DNA of 64,000 bases from Proteles cristata cristata (Eukaryota; Chordata; Mammalia; Carnivora; Hyaenidae), in the NCBI GenBank assembly GCA_017311185.1, contig JAESUZ010000481.1, positions 620,001-684,000 on the forward strand, read 5' to 3'. Below, in pieces: positions 9,990 through 21,831 of the stretch (position 1 is the stretch's first letter; each line of letters starts with the position of its first letter). The notes beneath the pieces are model-generated. The model worked only from the letters and a program-made list of their open reading frames with translations. It was not told the DNA's origin and did no database searches. The position numbers and the translations under genes are program-made.

Positions 9990-10940
9990 CCATCCTCATT
10001 GCCACCACCCTGAGTGAAGCCATTGTTACCTGTCCTCTGACTACTTGCGGAAGCCTCCTAATTGGTGTTCTCATTTCCGCTTGTAGCCTCCCCCACATCT
10101 GGGTCCATTCCCCACAGAGCAGCTGAGCTATTTTCCAGACCATCAATCTGATTACATTATACCCCAATTTCAACCTTGAATGACTTCCTACTGTGTAAGG
10201 ATAAAGAGAAAACTTCCTAACGTGTCCTACTTGGCCCTCCTGTGTTCTGGCACCTGTGTAAATGTCCAAGTCTCAGTGGAACCATGTTCTGAATCTCCCC
10301 TGGCCTCCAGCCAGATGCTCTGGATCTTCTGTTCCTGACATGCATAAGTATTTCCACCACAAAATCTTTGTGTACCCTGGAGCTCCTCCCCACCCCCACC
10401 GCCTATTCAATTCTTATATCTCCTTCAGCTCCTTTTTTAAAATTTTTTTAAAATGCTTTTTTATTTTTGAGACAGAGACAGAGCACGAGCTGAGGAGGGG
10501 CAGAGAGAGAGGGAGACACAGAATCTGAAACAGGCTCCAGGCTCTGAGCTGTCAGCAAAGAGCCCGATACAGGCCTTGAACCCACAGACCACGAGATCAT
10601 GACCTGAGCCAGTCAGACGCTTAACTGACTGAGCCACCCAGGTGCCCCTCCTTCAGCTCTTGATACAAGCATCTTTTTCTCCATTAAATCTTCCCAGATC
10701 TCTCACATTCCAGCCAAGCTAGGTCAGCAATAAGCTTTCATGGTTCAGAGTTCTTTTCCTTCAGGGTACCAACCTCTGCTACAAATTACACCTACCTTCA
10801 AAGCACTATTTGATCAACTGTCTCCTGCATTGTGCAGTTTCTAAGCTCCTTAAAAACAAAAACAATGTTTGGTTTTGCCCATCATTGGATCACCATCATC
10901 TGGCACAATGCCTGGCATATAATAGTTGCTCAGTAAATAT
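9990..10940 (+). repeat. Long L2 LINE 3' segment, split by a SINE
   Basis: The L2 order is clear: CTGATTACATTATACCCC, TGACTTCCTACTGTGTAAGGAT, AACTTCCTAACGTG, then after the SINE the terminal CACAATGCCTGGCATATAATAG with GCTCAGTAAATA. It has no intact frame. Confidence 0.75.
10432..10647 (-). repeat. Carnivore SINE inside L2
   Basis: It ends with the reversed head GAGCCACCCAGGTGCCCC. The 12-bp repeat CTCCTTCAGCTC flanks it (10420-10431 and 10648-10659). Confidence 0.92.
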
Positions 10941-11226
10941 GGGGGGGCAGGTGCAGGGAGAAGGGAAGGAGGAAATGAAATAAAACAACAGGGTCCCCAT
11001 CTGGAATTTTAGGAAACCATATAGCAGCATATGTGCACAACACCAATACCAGTTTGACATAAGAGAGGGAGCTCAGCATACCAAGTTCCAAGTTTCATCT
11101 TGATTTTGTTGGCTTGGTCAAATTACCAAAAGTCTCTAATTTTTTGTTTCTTCCATTTGTTTAAACAGACAGCAGTAGAAGTCCTACTATGTGCAAGGCC
11201 TGTGGTACTAGGAAAATGCTTCTGGA
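10941..11226. other. Unassigned non-coding sequence
   Basis: A G-rich stretch follows the L2 tail. No repeat or gene is recognised. Confidence 0.5.
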
Positions 11227-11322
11227 GGTGTCTGACTGGCCCAGTCAGTAGAGCATGAGACTCTTGGTCTTGGGGCCATGAGTTCAAGTCCCACAGTGGG
11301 CCTAGAGCTTACTAAAAAAACT
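11227..11322 (+). repeat. Older short carnivore SINE
   Basis: GGTGTCTGACTGGCCCAGTC, then GAGACTCTTGGTCTTGG, then ATGAGTTCAAGTCCCAC gives A- and B-box-like text of the tRNA-derived head with a short A-rich tail. No TC segment. Confidence 0.75.
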
Positions 11323-11803
11323 GCTGCTCAACTGGAAAGGCTGCCTTCTATAGAGGAATATAGCAGAATTTTAAGGGGAAGTCTTACTCAGAGTACAAAG
11401 AACCCCGCAACCAGTGTGATGGGTGCATGTTGGGCGTGTGAGCGAGTGAGCAGGCAAAAAAGTGATACAGAGTTGAGTCAGACAGTTCAGGACATCAAAA
11501 AGCTTACTCTTGAGTGTGGGAAAGACATGGAGCTAAAATTATATACTACACAGCAGTTTGCTAGAATAGAGGCAAAAGGTGCATGCAGAGCCCAGAGAAG
11601 GTGATTAATTTCAATTTGGGGAAGCAGGGAGAGGGTTTGTTGGGTACTTTGGAGCTCTGCATAGAAGGGCAGATAGCACCTCACAGAGAGCCCTCAGGGA
11701 CAGCCATGTGGATCTCTTTCCAAGAAAGATGGTGAGGGCTAACTAGTTAATGTTCAGGAGGCCCTCTGAAGCCTTTCACCAGAGGATCTGGGAGTATCAA
11801 GTA
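11323..11803. other. Unassigned; contains text from tandem-duplication-type cohort repeat
   Basis: The wording GGAAAGACATGGAGC and GGTTTGTTGGGTACTTTGG is reminiscent of ancient unclassified repeats, but I cannot assign it. Confidence 0.3.
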
Positions 11804-12134
11804 CAGATAACCCTTGAACAACACAAATTTGAGCCGTGCGGGCCCAATTACACGCAGATTTTTTGCACTTCAGTACTAAATGTGTTTTTTCTACTTTTAT
11901 GTCCTTAATAGCATTTTCTTGTCCCTAGCTTCCTTTGTTGTAAGAATATAGAACATAACACACACAACATACAAAATATGTGTTAGCTGACTGTTTATGT
12001 TATCAGTAAGGCTTCTCTGGTCAACAGTAGGTAAAAAGTAGTTAAGTTTTAGGGGAATCAAGAGCTTTACATGGATTTTTGACCATGGGAGGGGTCAGCA
12101 TTCCTAACTGCCCACACTGTTTAGGAGTCAACTT
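11804..12134. mobile_element. Tigger2/MER28 DNA-transposon remnant
   Basis: It opens CAGATAACCCTTGAACAACAC and closes with GGAGTCAACTTTAC, imperfect inverted termini. Internal blocks ACAAAATATGTGTTAGC and GACTGTTTATGTTATCAGTAAGGC are diagnostic of the non-autonomous Tigger2 (pogo-like) family. About 330 bp, no transposase frame. A second copy in the opposite orientation is at 44229. Confidence 0.8.
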
Positions 12135-12599
12135 TACTATCTCATGACAGCAGATAACTCTAATATATTCAGCTACACAGCATCCGTGCTTGGCTGACTG
12201 ATGTGATGTTATTCCTGTGAATTGAATGTATATAAGCTTTTTCCTTCACTACACAAAAAGGTCTTGATTTACCAGCATAATCATTGTGGGAGAAAATCTT
12301 GCAGTTGCCAATGGAAGATTAGCTTGGAATAGGTTGACTCATATCTAAAACTAACGTGATTTCTGCCCTATTTCTGTTCTTACTGAGCCAGCCAAATGTC
12401 TGGCGCTCTCTGACTTTATTCATTCAGTTTGACCCCTAGAGAAACACACAAACAAGGGCAAGTCTTTCTAGAACAAGATATGGGGAAACGGAAAACAGAG
12501 ATGGTGTTAGACAAAGCTGTGACGTCAGCCACATGTGCATGTGGAAGGCCTGGTCGCTCTGCCTCAAGTGCAGCACACGACTCAACGGTGAGCTCTTTC
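12135..12599. other. Unassigned non-coding sequence
   Basis: No repeat or gene was recognised in this interval. Confidence 0.5.
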
Positions 12600-12790
12600 T
12601 GAGTTGTAGGTGCTGTTCTAAACACTTTGTGTGTACTGTGTCATTGGCTCCTCATTATCACCTGAGAGAGCCAGTCATTGCCATCCCCATTTTATGGAGG
12701 ACAGAGCTGAAGCACAGAGGAGCTACGTAACTTGTCCAAGGTCACACAATGGTGGGATTTGAACTCATAACCACATTAGACTGCCTCTCA
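12600..12790 (-). repeat. MIR SINE
   Basis: CCATCCCCATTTTATGGAGG, CTGAAGCACAGAGGAGC and GTCCAAGGTCACACAATGG form the reverse MIR core in the expected order. Confidence 0.85.
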
Positions 12791-12794
12791 TCCA

Positions 12795-12905
12795 CACTGT
12801 TGAAAACAAGGACATTAGAGTCAAGCAAACTGGCTATCACAGCACTTTTTTCACTTTCTAGCTGTGTGATCTTGGGCCTATTATCTAACTTTTCAGGGGC
12901 ATTTG
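12795..12905 (+). repeat. MIR SINE fragment
   Basis: TCACTTTCTAGCTGTGTGATCTTGGGCC in pieces, followed by TTATCTAAC, is the forward MIR core. It sits back to back with the reverse MIR just upstream. Confidence 0.7.
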
Positions 12906-13535
12906 CATTGTAATAAGCCCCAAAACCTTAAACTTGGGGACTGATTTTCATTTGGAGGAATATGCCATCTCAACCTGCTAGTTGACTGCCTTCTCCCCAA
13001 GCTGAGCCACTGATTTCATCCCCTACATGCTTGACCAGTTCTGAGTAAGGATGTGCTGAAAGAGGGTGAGCTCTGCCAAATGGAGGCCAAGTCTTGGAGT
13101 ACTCAGGCCTTCAGTCTAATCCAGTTTCCAGAGATCTAACAGAGGTCCCTGAGCACCTGTGTGGCTGTTCCACTTTTCCCCTCATGGGGTTCTTCTGTCC
13201 TACTAACGGAGCACCCGACCTTGACTTCTTTATCCAGATTCCCCTGTGCACTTGGAGATATATGACTAGGCTTGTGCTCTGACACCTTTCAGGTTCTGGT
13301 TCTAGAAACCTATCTTAACACCCAGTCCTGGTATATGGATTGGGCACTGACTTGCACTTACTGGTCCCTTTTCCCAGCTCAAAAGAGGAACATTGCTCCT
13401 TAGATGATCCTAGGAGCTGATCCTCTGTCACCTTGAACAGGCCTCTTTATTAGATGCTTATCTGACCACTTGGTGCACCTGTGCTCTCAAATCTGCTCTA
13501 TCCAGAGGCAGATAAACCTAGTCTTTCTTTGCTTT
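12906..13535. other. Unassigned non-coding sequence
   Basis: No recognisable repeat or gene was seen here. Confidence 0.5.
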
Positions 13536-13541
13536 TGCTTT

Positions 13542-13586
13542 TTCTTCCTTCCTTCCTTCCTTCCTTCCTTCCTTCCTTCCTTCCTC
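13542..13586. repeat. (TTCC)n microsatellite
   Basis: About eleven near-perfect TTCC units in a pyrimidine-rich context. Confidence 0.95.
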
Positions 13587-13604
13587 TTTCTTTCTAGTAT
13601 CTTA

Positions 13605-13745
13605 ATTTTTTTCTCTCTAGACAAATACACATAACATAGAATTCACCATCTTAATCACTGAGTGCGTATAGTTTTAGTGTATTCACAAGGTTGTGCAACC
13701 ATCACCACTACCTAATTCCAGAATATTTTAGTCTCCCTATAGAGA
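13605..13745 (-). repeat. L1M 3' UTR fragment, first part
   Basis: ACATAGAATTCACCATC, GTTTTAGTGTATTCACAAGG and TGTGCAACCATCACCAC follow the reverse L1M order. The element is interrupted at about 13746 and resumes near 14246. Confidence 0.75.
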
Positions 13746-14245
13746 AACTCCAGAGGACATTAAATCTGAAAAGCAAACCTGAAGGCTGGAAGGGACAGGG
13801 CTTAACATGACACCGCTGGATACGTAGAGCTTCCTGAGAAGCAGGTGTGCAGAAGATGGTGACTGGGTGCAGAACCTCCTGACCCCAAATGTGGCACCTC
13901 GGCATATTGGATATTTCAAGCTGAAGGAATTTGAGAGATGGAAGGTGGAGGAGGGACTTTCTGACTTTCTTCTGAAGCAGATCATAAGGTCTTCCTGTGA
14001 AAGTCTCCCTTCCCGTCCTCAGAGGAAAGGAACATCCCTGTCTCTGAAGACAGATGGACGCCGAAAGGAATCTGAGTGAACAGACCTCACTGTTTTCCCT
14101 AGTTTACTACTCTTTGCTCATACTGCTTTTCGTATTATCACACTTTTCCATGACTCTCCAGTCTTCATCTAACCTACCACAAATACTTAGGTTTAACTGC
14201 CCCCCAAATACCCCCCAAAAAAACCACCACCATACTCTTTACCAG
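13746..14245. other. Unidentified ~500-bp segment interrupting an L1M
   Basis: The flanking L1M text is continuous across this segment in the family order, so the segment looks inserted. It has no A tail, no SINE or L1 text and no clear direct repeats. An LTR origin is possible but unproven. Confidence 0.45.
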
Positions 14246-14755
14246 TCATTTTCCATTTCCCCTCCCTCCACCACTGGCAACCACTAATGTACTTTCCATC
14301 ACTGTGGATTTGCCTCTTCTGGCCATTTTGCATAAATGTAAGCATATAAGATTTGGCCTTTCATTGTCTGACGTCTTCCACTCAGCATCATGTTGTAACA
14401 TGAATCAATACCTCATTCCTTTTTATGCTGCATAATACCCCATTGTGTAAATTAACCATACCTTGTTCACACATTCAACAGACATTTGGTTTGCTTCTGC
14501 TTTTCGGCTATTATGAATAATAGCAAATATTTGTGTAGGAGATTTTCTGTAGATACTGTCGGTTATATCAAGGAGGGGAATGGATGGATGATAATGGTGA
14601 CTCTATGTTCATCTTTTTCAGGAATTTCCAGGCTGCTTTCCAAAGTGGGAATTCATATTCTCACCAGTGACATGCAAGAGTTCCAACTTCCCACATCGCT
14701 GTCAGGACTTGTTATTGTCCTACCGAGTATTTTCTCGTTCCCCTCATAGGGGGCA
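14246..14755 (-). repeat. L1M ORF2/3' UTR fragment, second part
   Basis: GGCAACCACTAATGTAC, GATTTGCCTCTTCTGG, CATTCCTTTTTATGCTGC, CTTTTCGGCTATTATG and CTGCTTTCCAAAGTGG occur in reverse L1M order. It is a diverged fossil. Confidence 0.82.
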
Positions 14756-14799
14756 TTTTCTTGAAGCAGGTGATTCTTTGAATAAAATGGTTAAAGCCA

Positions 14800-15025
14800 T
14801 TTGGCTTTGATGATAGAGCTCTAAGTCTGGGTCTGCTCTGCCATGCAAGGCAGGTATAGATCTTGAGCAAGGTTTTTTTTAAAAATCTTATTAACCCTCA
14901 GTTTTCTCATCTTTTAAATGGAATAATAGGGTTGTTGCACTAACTAAATGAGACAATGCATCTCAAACCTTCAACACAATGCCTTTAAAGCCCCTTGATA
15001 AATGAAAGCTGTCATTATTACCATT
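14800..15025 (+). repeat. MIR SINE
   Basis: AACCCTCAGTTTTCTCATC, AAATGGAATAATAGGG and AATGAGACAATGCATC follow the forward MIR order. Confidence 0.75.
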
Positions 15026-15330
15026 TATTTTTCTTTGCACACATGGCTAGACCTCAGGTCAGTGGGTCATTACATCAGTCATTCAGCCAGGTAACAAGAG
15101 CTAGGATTATAGGATTATAGTGCTCAACAAGGAAAAGACCCCACAAGTAGGAAGCCAATATTTTACCAGAGCAAGGGCCATGATAAATATGGAAATTTAA
15201 AACTAAAGGAGATAATCATAAGAACTTGAAGAGCCTTGATAAAATAAAATAGGGTAATGAAATAGTGAGCAGGGTGAGGGTTAGTAGGTGCAGCCAGGGC
15301 AAGGCCCTCAGAGGAGGAACATTGCAGTTA
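15026..15330. other. Unassigned non-coding sequence
   Basis: Nothing recognised between the MIR and the SINE insertion site. Confidence 0.5.
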
Positions 15331-15609
15331 AGACTTGACTGGAAAAAAAAAAAAAAGACTTGACTGGAGAGGGGCGCCTGGGTGGCTCAGTTGTTAAGAC
15401 AGGTCATGATCTCACAGTTTGTGGGTTTGAGCCCCACATCAGGCTGTGTGCTGACAGCTCAGAGCCTGGAGCCTTCCTTAAATTCTGTGTCTCCCTTTCT
15501 CTCTGCGCCTCCTCTGCTCAGCACGCTCTGTCTTTGTCTCTCAAAAATAAATAAATATTTAAAAAACATTTAAAGAAGAAGAAGAAAAAGAAAAAGACCT
15601 GACTGGAGA
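15331..15609 (+). repeat. Carnivore SINE at a site with three copies of the target motif
   Basis: The SINE body is 15371-15593 (head GGGGCGCCTGGGTGGCTCAGT). The motif AGACTTGACTGGA occurs at 15331-15343 and 15358-15370, separated by a pure A run of 14, and again as AGACCTGACTGGA at 15595-15607. The last two copies bracket the SINE. The first pair brackets only an A run. The tail has grown into (GAA)n at 15575-15593. Confidence 0.88.
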
Positions 15610-16429
15610 TGAGGAGGCAGCCACACAGAGGTCTAGGGAAGAGAATTCACTGGACAGGTCTCCAAACACAGAATTCCTGTGACAAGAGCAGCTTGGAGGG
15701 CTGAGGGGCTGAACGAAGGGAGGGGAAGAGATGGGATTGGCAGTAGCTCCCAGCAAGCCTGAGACCCCAGAGAAGAGACAGGATCTAAAGAGCAGGAGCC
15801 AAGAGCTGCCCGGGCACTGTGTTGGTGACAGCACCATGCTGATGGTGGGGCCCCAGAGAAGGACATCCATGAAACTGGGCCAGACCGTGAGTGTGATATG
15901 GCAGGAGTTCTGGGGACTGAATGTTCTCTGCAGTTGGCAGGAACAGAGGAAGTCTCACTGAAGAGCTTCAGTGTGGCATGTTCCCTCCCCGAACACTCCT
16001 GTCACTCACTCCTGGGAAGTCCTGTCCTCGTTTGGATTTCTTTATATCTGACACAGAGCACTCAGTCACATGTCTGCCATTGGTGTATCCACAATAGAAC
16101 GGTGTGTATGACACAGGTGCTTGCACTTTGAAAAGTTGGGAAAAGAAAGCCTAGACTCTGCCTCTCATGGAACATTCTGGATGGGCCTGGTGGGGTTGAA
16201 CACTCATCCTGTGATGCCACGTCCAAACACAAGCACTGGGGTGCATCATAGAAAGCCCAACGCACCGCCCGTGAACCAGCCTGATTGCTGCCCTTGACCT
16301 CTCTGTGGCAATGCCCATGGCAATGGAGGAGTCCGGGAGCATTGGTGTGCCACTTGGGGCAAGGATTTCAGACCAGGCACTTGTGTGTTTGTTCTTTGTG
16401 CTCCCACATTTTTCTAGCCATCTGGCCAT
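15610..16429. other. Unassigned non-coding sequence
   Basis: No named repeat and no credible gene. It is moderately GC-rich, but short open frames here carry no known domain. Confidence 0.5.
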
Positions 16430-16540
16430 GAGACAATACCTACTTCACAGCAGCAGCAAGTCCATGGCACAGAGAGAGCTGAACATGGAGCCTGGCACTC
16501 AGGAAGCACTCAATAAGTGTCACTTGTTATCATTTATTTA
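16430..16540 (+). repeat. MIR/L2-type 3' fragment
   Basis: GAGACAATACCTACTTCACAG followed by GAGCCTGGCACTCAGG and GCACTCAATAAGTGTC resembles the MIR 3' half. Confidence 0.5.
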
Positions 16541-16670
16541 TTTTTTTTACCTACTCCTGCTGCAATGATTTTAAGAGTCTCCAGTTATGAAGGGGCATCA
16601 TGCTTTGAAAAGGAAATGAAGAGGTTGAAGTTTATCCCGAGAAGGGCAGTGATTAAAATAATAAGAATTT

Positions 16671-16876
16671 GGGGGTGCCTGGGTGACTCAGTCAATTAAG
16701 CATCTGACTTTGGCTCAAGTCATGATCTCACAGTTTTTGAGTTTGAGTCCCATGTTGGGCTCCATGCTGACTCAGAGCCTGGAGCCTGCTTTGGATTCTG
16801 TGTCTTCCTCTCTCTCTGCCCCTCCCCTGCTCTCACTTTGTCTCTCTCTCTCTCAAAATAAACATTAAAAAAAGAT
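16671..16876 (+). repeat. Carnivore SINE
   Basis: It has the head GGGTGCCTGGGTGACTCAGTC, the TC segment and an AATAAACATTAAAAAAAG tail. The imperfect flanking repeats AATAATAAGAATTT and AATAATAGTAATTT support insertion. Confidence 0.9.
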
Positions 16877-17054
16877 AATAAAAAAATAAAATAATAGTAA
16901 TTTGAAGATTTGAAGAAAAGGTTGGAGCGGGAAGGGTGAGATTGTATGAAAGAGTGTTTATTAAGCAGTTTTCAAGCATGAAAACTGAAGAGCTACGCCA
17001 TGGGAAGGGGGACAAAATGAATATTTTCTTGGCATAACCCATATGCTAAATCCC

Positions 17055-17215
17055 AGACTGGAGTCTTTACATTTATTATTGCATTTAATCCCCGTTGCAA
17101 CCTTCTGAGATTGTTGTTGTTACTCTCATTTTTTACATACAGAAACTGAAGCTGAGAGACCAAAGGCAAACACTAAGTGATGAGCTGGTGTCTGTGTGAC
17201 TCTGATCCCAATGTT
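17055..17215 (-). repeat. MIR SINE
   Basis: TTGCATTTAATCCCCG, ACAGAAACTGAAGCTGAGAG and AACACTAAGTGATGAGC follow the reverse MIR order. Confidence 0.75.
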
Positions 17216-18274
17216 CCTTTCTCTATCACCTAAATCAGCAAAGCCCCAGCTAAATCTATCTCATTATTCTAGAGATTATGAGCTCCACAGATCCCAGTAG
17301 AATTCCCCAAATGTTATGGTTGCACACTTGTAGTTCTCATGGAGCAACTAATCCTGCCCAGAGAGATCAGTGTGTGAGCATGTAGGTAGAATATTGAAAT
17401 AAGAAAGTCTCTTTGTGTAGCAAGAACACACTTTAGGCAGTGCACAGGAAGTGGATCCCTTCTTCTGGGGCTGAGAAAGTCCTTAGAGAGGGGAGAAGAA
17501 AGCCAGAGGCCTATTCCAGAAGACAAGTTTTAGATGAGACTCTTTGGGGTTGTATGGTGTGAAGGCATGGGAATGGTGTCCTTTTCAGTTGGGGCTAAGA
17601 AAGCCATGGCATGGTGGTGGGAAGCCACGTGGTTTGTTCCTGAAAAGACTTAGGCCACTTGGACAGAAACATTGAACAGGGTTCCAAGGGGCAGAAGAGC
17701 TGGAGAAGGAGAGTGACACCTGAAGTCGAGGTGGTTTGCATGACAAGCTATGGATTTTAGAATCTGTACTGTAGGCAGTTGGGAGACACTAAAGGCTTCT
17801 CAGTAGGTGAACAGCTTGATCATAACTATGTTTTAGGACATCACCTCTGGAGACTGTGTAAAGGATGCAGCAGGGAAAGAGTGAAGCCATAAAAGTCAGG
17901 TTCTTCTAATTTACTGTGCAGTATGCCTGCCATTGGACCCCATCAGGCCCTTTTAGTAGGCAGGAAAGGAGGCATTTCAAGGAAGTTACTGAATCTGGTC
18001 TTTGAAAGAGCTCCCACTCCATGCCATCTGACCTGGTCTTCTAAGATGCCTGATCAGGAAGCCTGTGGTAATGGCAGCACCACTAGCCTTTACACCACCC
18101 TACTGAAAGGCAAGGAAGGCTTTCTGAGTATATCATATACTTTTGAAAGTCTCTAGCTGAGATACCAGCATTTTCAAAGCAGAGAGAAGTGGTTGTCTCC
18201 AGAAGTTGAGAAATCTCCAGAAAAGAGCAACAGTTCCAGGGTGAGCAGAATGGTCTGAGGCAGGGGATGAGACT
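17216..18274. other. Unassigned non-coding sequence
   Basis: No repeat can be named. Some wording between 17740 and 17880 (GCAGTTGGGAGACAC, ACATCACCTCTGGAGACTG) is like an old unclassified mammalian repeat. Confidence 0.4.
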
Positions 18275-18960
18275 CAGGCTTCATTCATTCATTCATTCAT
18301 TCACTCATTCATTCATTCATTCATTCACAGCTGCTCATTGAATGCCTGCTTGTGTCAGGCCTCAAGCTGTGTACCAGAAATGCCAAGGTGAAAAAGGTAA
18401 GGTTCCTACCCTCAACAAGGTCTCAGTCTGGTGTAGAAGATGGAAAAGTAAACAGAGAACTACGAAAAAATGGGAAAGGTGTAATAATGAGATGCTCAAG
18501 GATCACTTAGTAACAAAAGTGGTTCAAACACTCAGAGGTAGAATAAATATCAGAGACCTTGTTGTAAAGATCTTATATATGAGCATGATTAATGTGCCAG
18601 GTTCTGGGTTCGATATCAGCTGCATCATGAAGAATTAGTAGCCATATGCTGAGGAGGTAAAGGGGATGATATGTGAAGAAGAGAGAAAGAGCATGACCCA
18701 TCCTGAAACCTACAAATAGTAAGGCTCAGGATTGAATGAAAGAGATGAGGTTTAGGATAGAATAGGGAGAGAGTGAGCTGGAGAGGTGATAAGTGTGTAA
18801 TTGCAATGGGTCTTACATGTGATGCTGAAGGGTTTGAACAGTCATTAAACTATTGTAAGATGGAGAGTGACATGGCACTCTGGCTACAGTGATACTGTCA
18901 GAGGTTCACAGGATATGATACAGAGGTAAGATCAGAGCATGGTTCAGAAACTATTTTGAA
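18275..18960. repeat. (TTCA)n array and adjoining ancient repeat
   Basis: About twelve TTCA units with one CTCA interruption (18279-18327) lead into GAATGCCTGCTTGTGTCAGGC, CAAGGTGAAAAAGG and TTCCTACCCTCAACAAGG, then near 18860 GGAGAGTGACATGGCACTCTGGCTAC. This order recurs widely in mammals in an unclassified ancient repeat. A related diverged piece lies at 45530-45655. Confidence 0.45.
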
Positions 18961-19989
18961 CTTCAGTGCTAAAACTGTAAGTGGGGAGAACAGCTAAGTG
19001 GAATTAACACAGAAGAAAAAACTGAGTCTCTGAATGAAGGCAAGAGCAGTGGGGATGGAGTGGAGGGGACATACTAGGAGGATATTTAGGAAGGAGAAAG
19101 AATTGGCAGGGCTTGGCGACCACTTGGAGTGAAGGAAAATCAGAAGAAAACCTCACAACGTTGGCCTGCCTGCAATCAGGTATATAAAAGAAGGCCATAG
19201 ATGACTGGATTGGCCTAGAGACCGGGATTTTGTTGAGAAGAGCAAAATGACAAAGGAGAAGTGAGGATAATCAAAAGATGGCTATGAGGCAGTATATTAT
19301 GTTTTCTAGGCTGGATGGAGAAGGAAATGAAGAAGGAAGGTTGATAGGTGGCTGAAAACAGAGGCAAATGGCCAGAGGTCTTAGTAAAGTCAGAAACTAA
19401 GTGCAATAGGAGTGAAGGAGTTGGAGAAATCAAAGAATTGGAAGTTGGTAGGATTGAGGATTATTGGAGTAAAGGTTGGAGATGAAACCATTCCAGGGTG
19501 TGGCCATCAGTGTGACTGGCTTGGGTGGAATGGACTAGACTACTGGACAGGTCACCTTATAGACAGAGCAGTCAGGATAATAGCAGGGCTTGGGGTGAGA
19601 GGGCAGACCTTGAGCCAGGCACTATGGTCTTCATGAAGCAGGCAAATGACAACTATGGAAGTGGGTAGAGAAAGGGTGTAGGCTTCTAAGGAGCAATGTT
19701 TCTATCAGGATGGAGAAGGTATGGTTTGGAAGCAGATCCAGGAAATGGCTAGGTTGCTTGTCTGGGTGGGACCTAGGCTTCACCCAGGGAAGGGGAGGAG
19801 AGAAGTGGCCTCATCCAGGAGAGGCAAATGTTGGTGAAGCAGAGTCCTCTTGTAAGAGCAGGTTTCAATTCAAACCAGGAAGGGGGCAGGGTGAGGATAC
19901 AGGGGGTTTATGTACTGTGGTATAGTGTTTCAGAAGCCCCAGAAGAGGAAGGGCAGGAGTCAAGGGAGAGGGGGCCCAAGTGGAGTAGT
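18961..19989. other. Purine-rich unassigned sequence
   Basis: Rich in GGA and GAAG with no recognisable repeat, exon or conserved motif. Confidence 0.4.
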
Positions 19990-20775
19990 GCTTGTGACTG
20001 GCACCACCATTTTCAGTCATCCTGGTCACTCACCCTTCATCCCTGCATCCAACTGGTAACCAAGACTTGTTGATTCTGATTCGTAAGTAGCTCTGGGGTC
20101 TCTCCCCATCCCTCCTTTGCCACCACCCGAGCCCTATACAAAACTCTCGAGGACCACTGCAATGGCTTCCCTTTTGGCCTCTCTGTCTCCCTCTTAGTTG
20201 TCCCTCCACACCACCTCCCATTGCCCACCCCCTCCACCCTCCACGGAGCTGACCAAATATTCTTTTTTTTTTGTCCACAAATCTGATCCCATTTTCCCAC
20301 CACTCAACCTTCCTCAATAGCCCCTCGATTGTTAACAAGACACCATTTGTCCCATTTGTTTGGCCTCCCGAGTCCTTTGTAATCGGTCTCCTGCTGATCT
20401 GTTCCCACGTCATCTTCCACTGCTCCTCCCCACCCCCACCCCGAACTCAATGCACTAGTAATACTCAATTATTTATAGCTCTCAGAACATGTTACTATAT
20501 CCTCTCACGTTTCCAAGATTCTGCAAGCTCCATTTCATCTGCCTACATATTATTCTCATTTGCCACACCTCGCCCCTGCTGGAGCCCACGCCCGAATCCA
20601 CTCATGTACTTCTTCCTGTGTGAGTTCATCCTTCACTCCTCTGGACAGCCTAGGGGGCCCTTTCCTTAAACTCCTCCTATACCTTGTAATGCACCATAAA
20701 AGCAGGTATGCAATTATACTGTACTGAATGTGTGTGACCATTCATCTTCCCACTTGACAATAAACTCACTTTAGA
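19990..20775 (+). repeat. Long L2 LINE segment
   Basis: CCACTGCAATGGCTTCCC, TTCCACTGCTCCTCCCC, CAAGCTCCATTTCATC and the pyrimidine-rich bias follow the L2 3' order, although terminal motifs are weak. No intact frame. Confidence 0.55.
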
Positions 20776-21144
20776 GGAAAACATTATCTTTTTAAAAAGA
20801 CATTTTTTAAGAGCAGTTTTAGGCTTCACAGCCAAATGGAGGGGAAGGCACAGAGATTTCCCACATACCCCCCTGTCCCCACACATGCACATCCTCCTCT
20901 CTTCTATTATCAACATCCTGCCCCAGAATGGGACATTGTTAAAATCAGTGAAACTACATGGACTTACCATTATCACCCAAAGTCTATAGATGGCATTAGG
21001 GATCACTCTTAGTGTTATACAGTCTATGGCTTTGGACAAGTGTGTAATGATATACACCCACCATCACACATACAAAGTATTTTTACTGCCCAGAAAATCC
21101 TCTGTGCCCTGCCTGTTCATCCCTCTCTCCCCACTACTCCCTGG
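20776..21144 (-). repeat. L1M 3' UTR, first part of an old element
   Basis: TTTTAAGAGCAGTTTTAGGC, GAGATTTCCCACATACCCCCC, TATCACCCAAAGTC and TGGACAAGTGTGTAATG follow reverse L1M text closely. The old element resumes at 22303, so everything between is inserted. Confidence 0.82.
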
Positions 21145-21156
21145 CAACCACTGATA

Positions 21157-21157
<1 letters not shown>

Positions 21158-21226
<69 letters not shown>

Positions 21227-21231
21227 ATATA

Positions 21232-21263
<32 letters not shown>

Positions 21264-21280
21264 CATATATATATATATAG
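21158..21280. repeat. Compound (AT)n(TG)n(AT)n microsatellite at an L1 tail
   Basis: About 29 AT units, then ATGTATGTATAT, about 9 TG units, then further AT units. It stands exactly where the tail of the reverse-oriented L1 should be, so it grew from that tail. Confidence 0.93.
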
Positions 21281-21831
21281 TTTATTGCCAAGTTGAATTC
21301 CATATAACACCCAGTGCTCATCCCAACAAGTGCCCTCCTCCATGCCCATCACCCATTTTCTCCTCTCCCCCACCCCCCATCAACCCTCAGTTTGTTCTCA
21401 GTATTTAAGAGTCTCCTATGGTTTGCCTCCCTCTCTCTCCTTAACTATTTGTTCCCCTTCCCCTCCCCCATGGTCCTCTGTTAAGTTTTTCCTGTTCCAC
21501 ATATGAGTGAATACATATGGTATCTTTCTCTGTCTGACTTATTTTACTTAGCATAACACCCTCGAGTTCCATCCACGTTGCTACAAATGGCCAGATTTTA
21601 TTCTTTCTCATTGCCATGTAGTATTCCATTGTATAGATAAACCACATCTAAGAGACACTTAGGCTCTTTCCATGATTTGGCTATTGTTAAAAGTGCTGCT
21701 ATGAACATTGGGGTATATGTGCTCCTATGCATCAGCACTCCTGTATCCCTTAGGTAAATTCCTAGCAGTGCTATTGCTGGGTCATAGGGGAGTTCTATCG
21801 TTAATTTTTTGAGGAGACTCCATGCTGTTTT

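Noticed and set aside
21040..21408. Open frames rich in IY repeats on both strands
   Set aside because: They are simply the translation of the AT/TG microsatellite.
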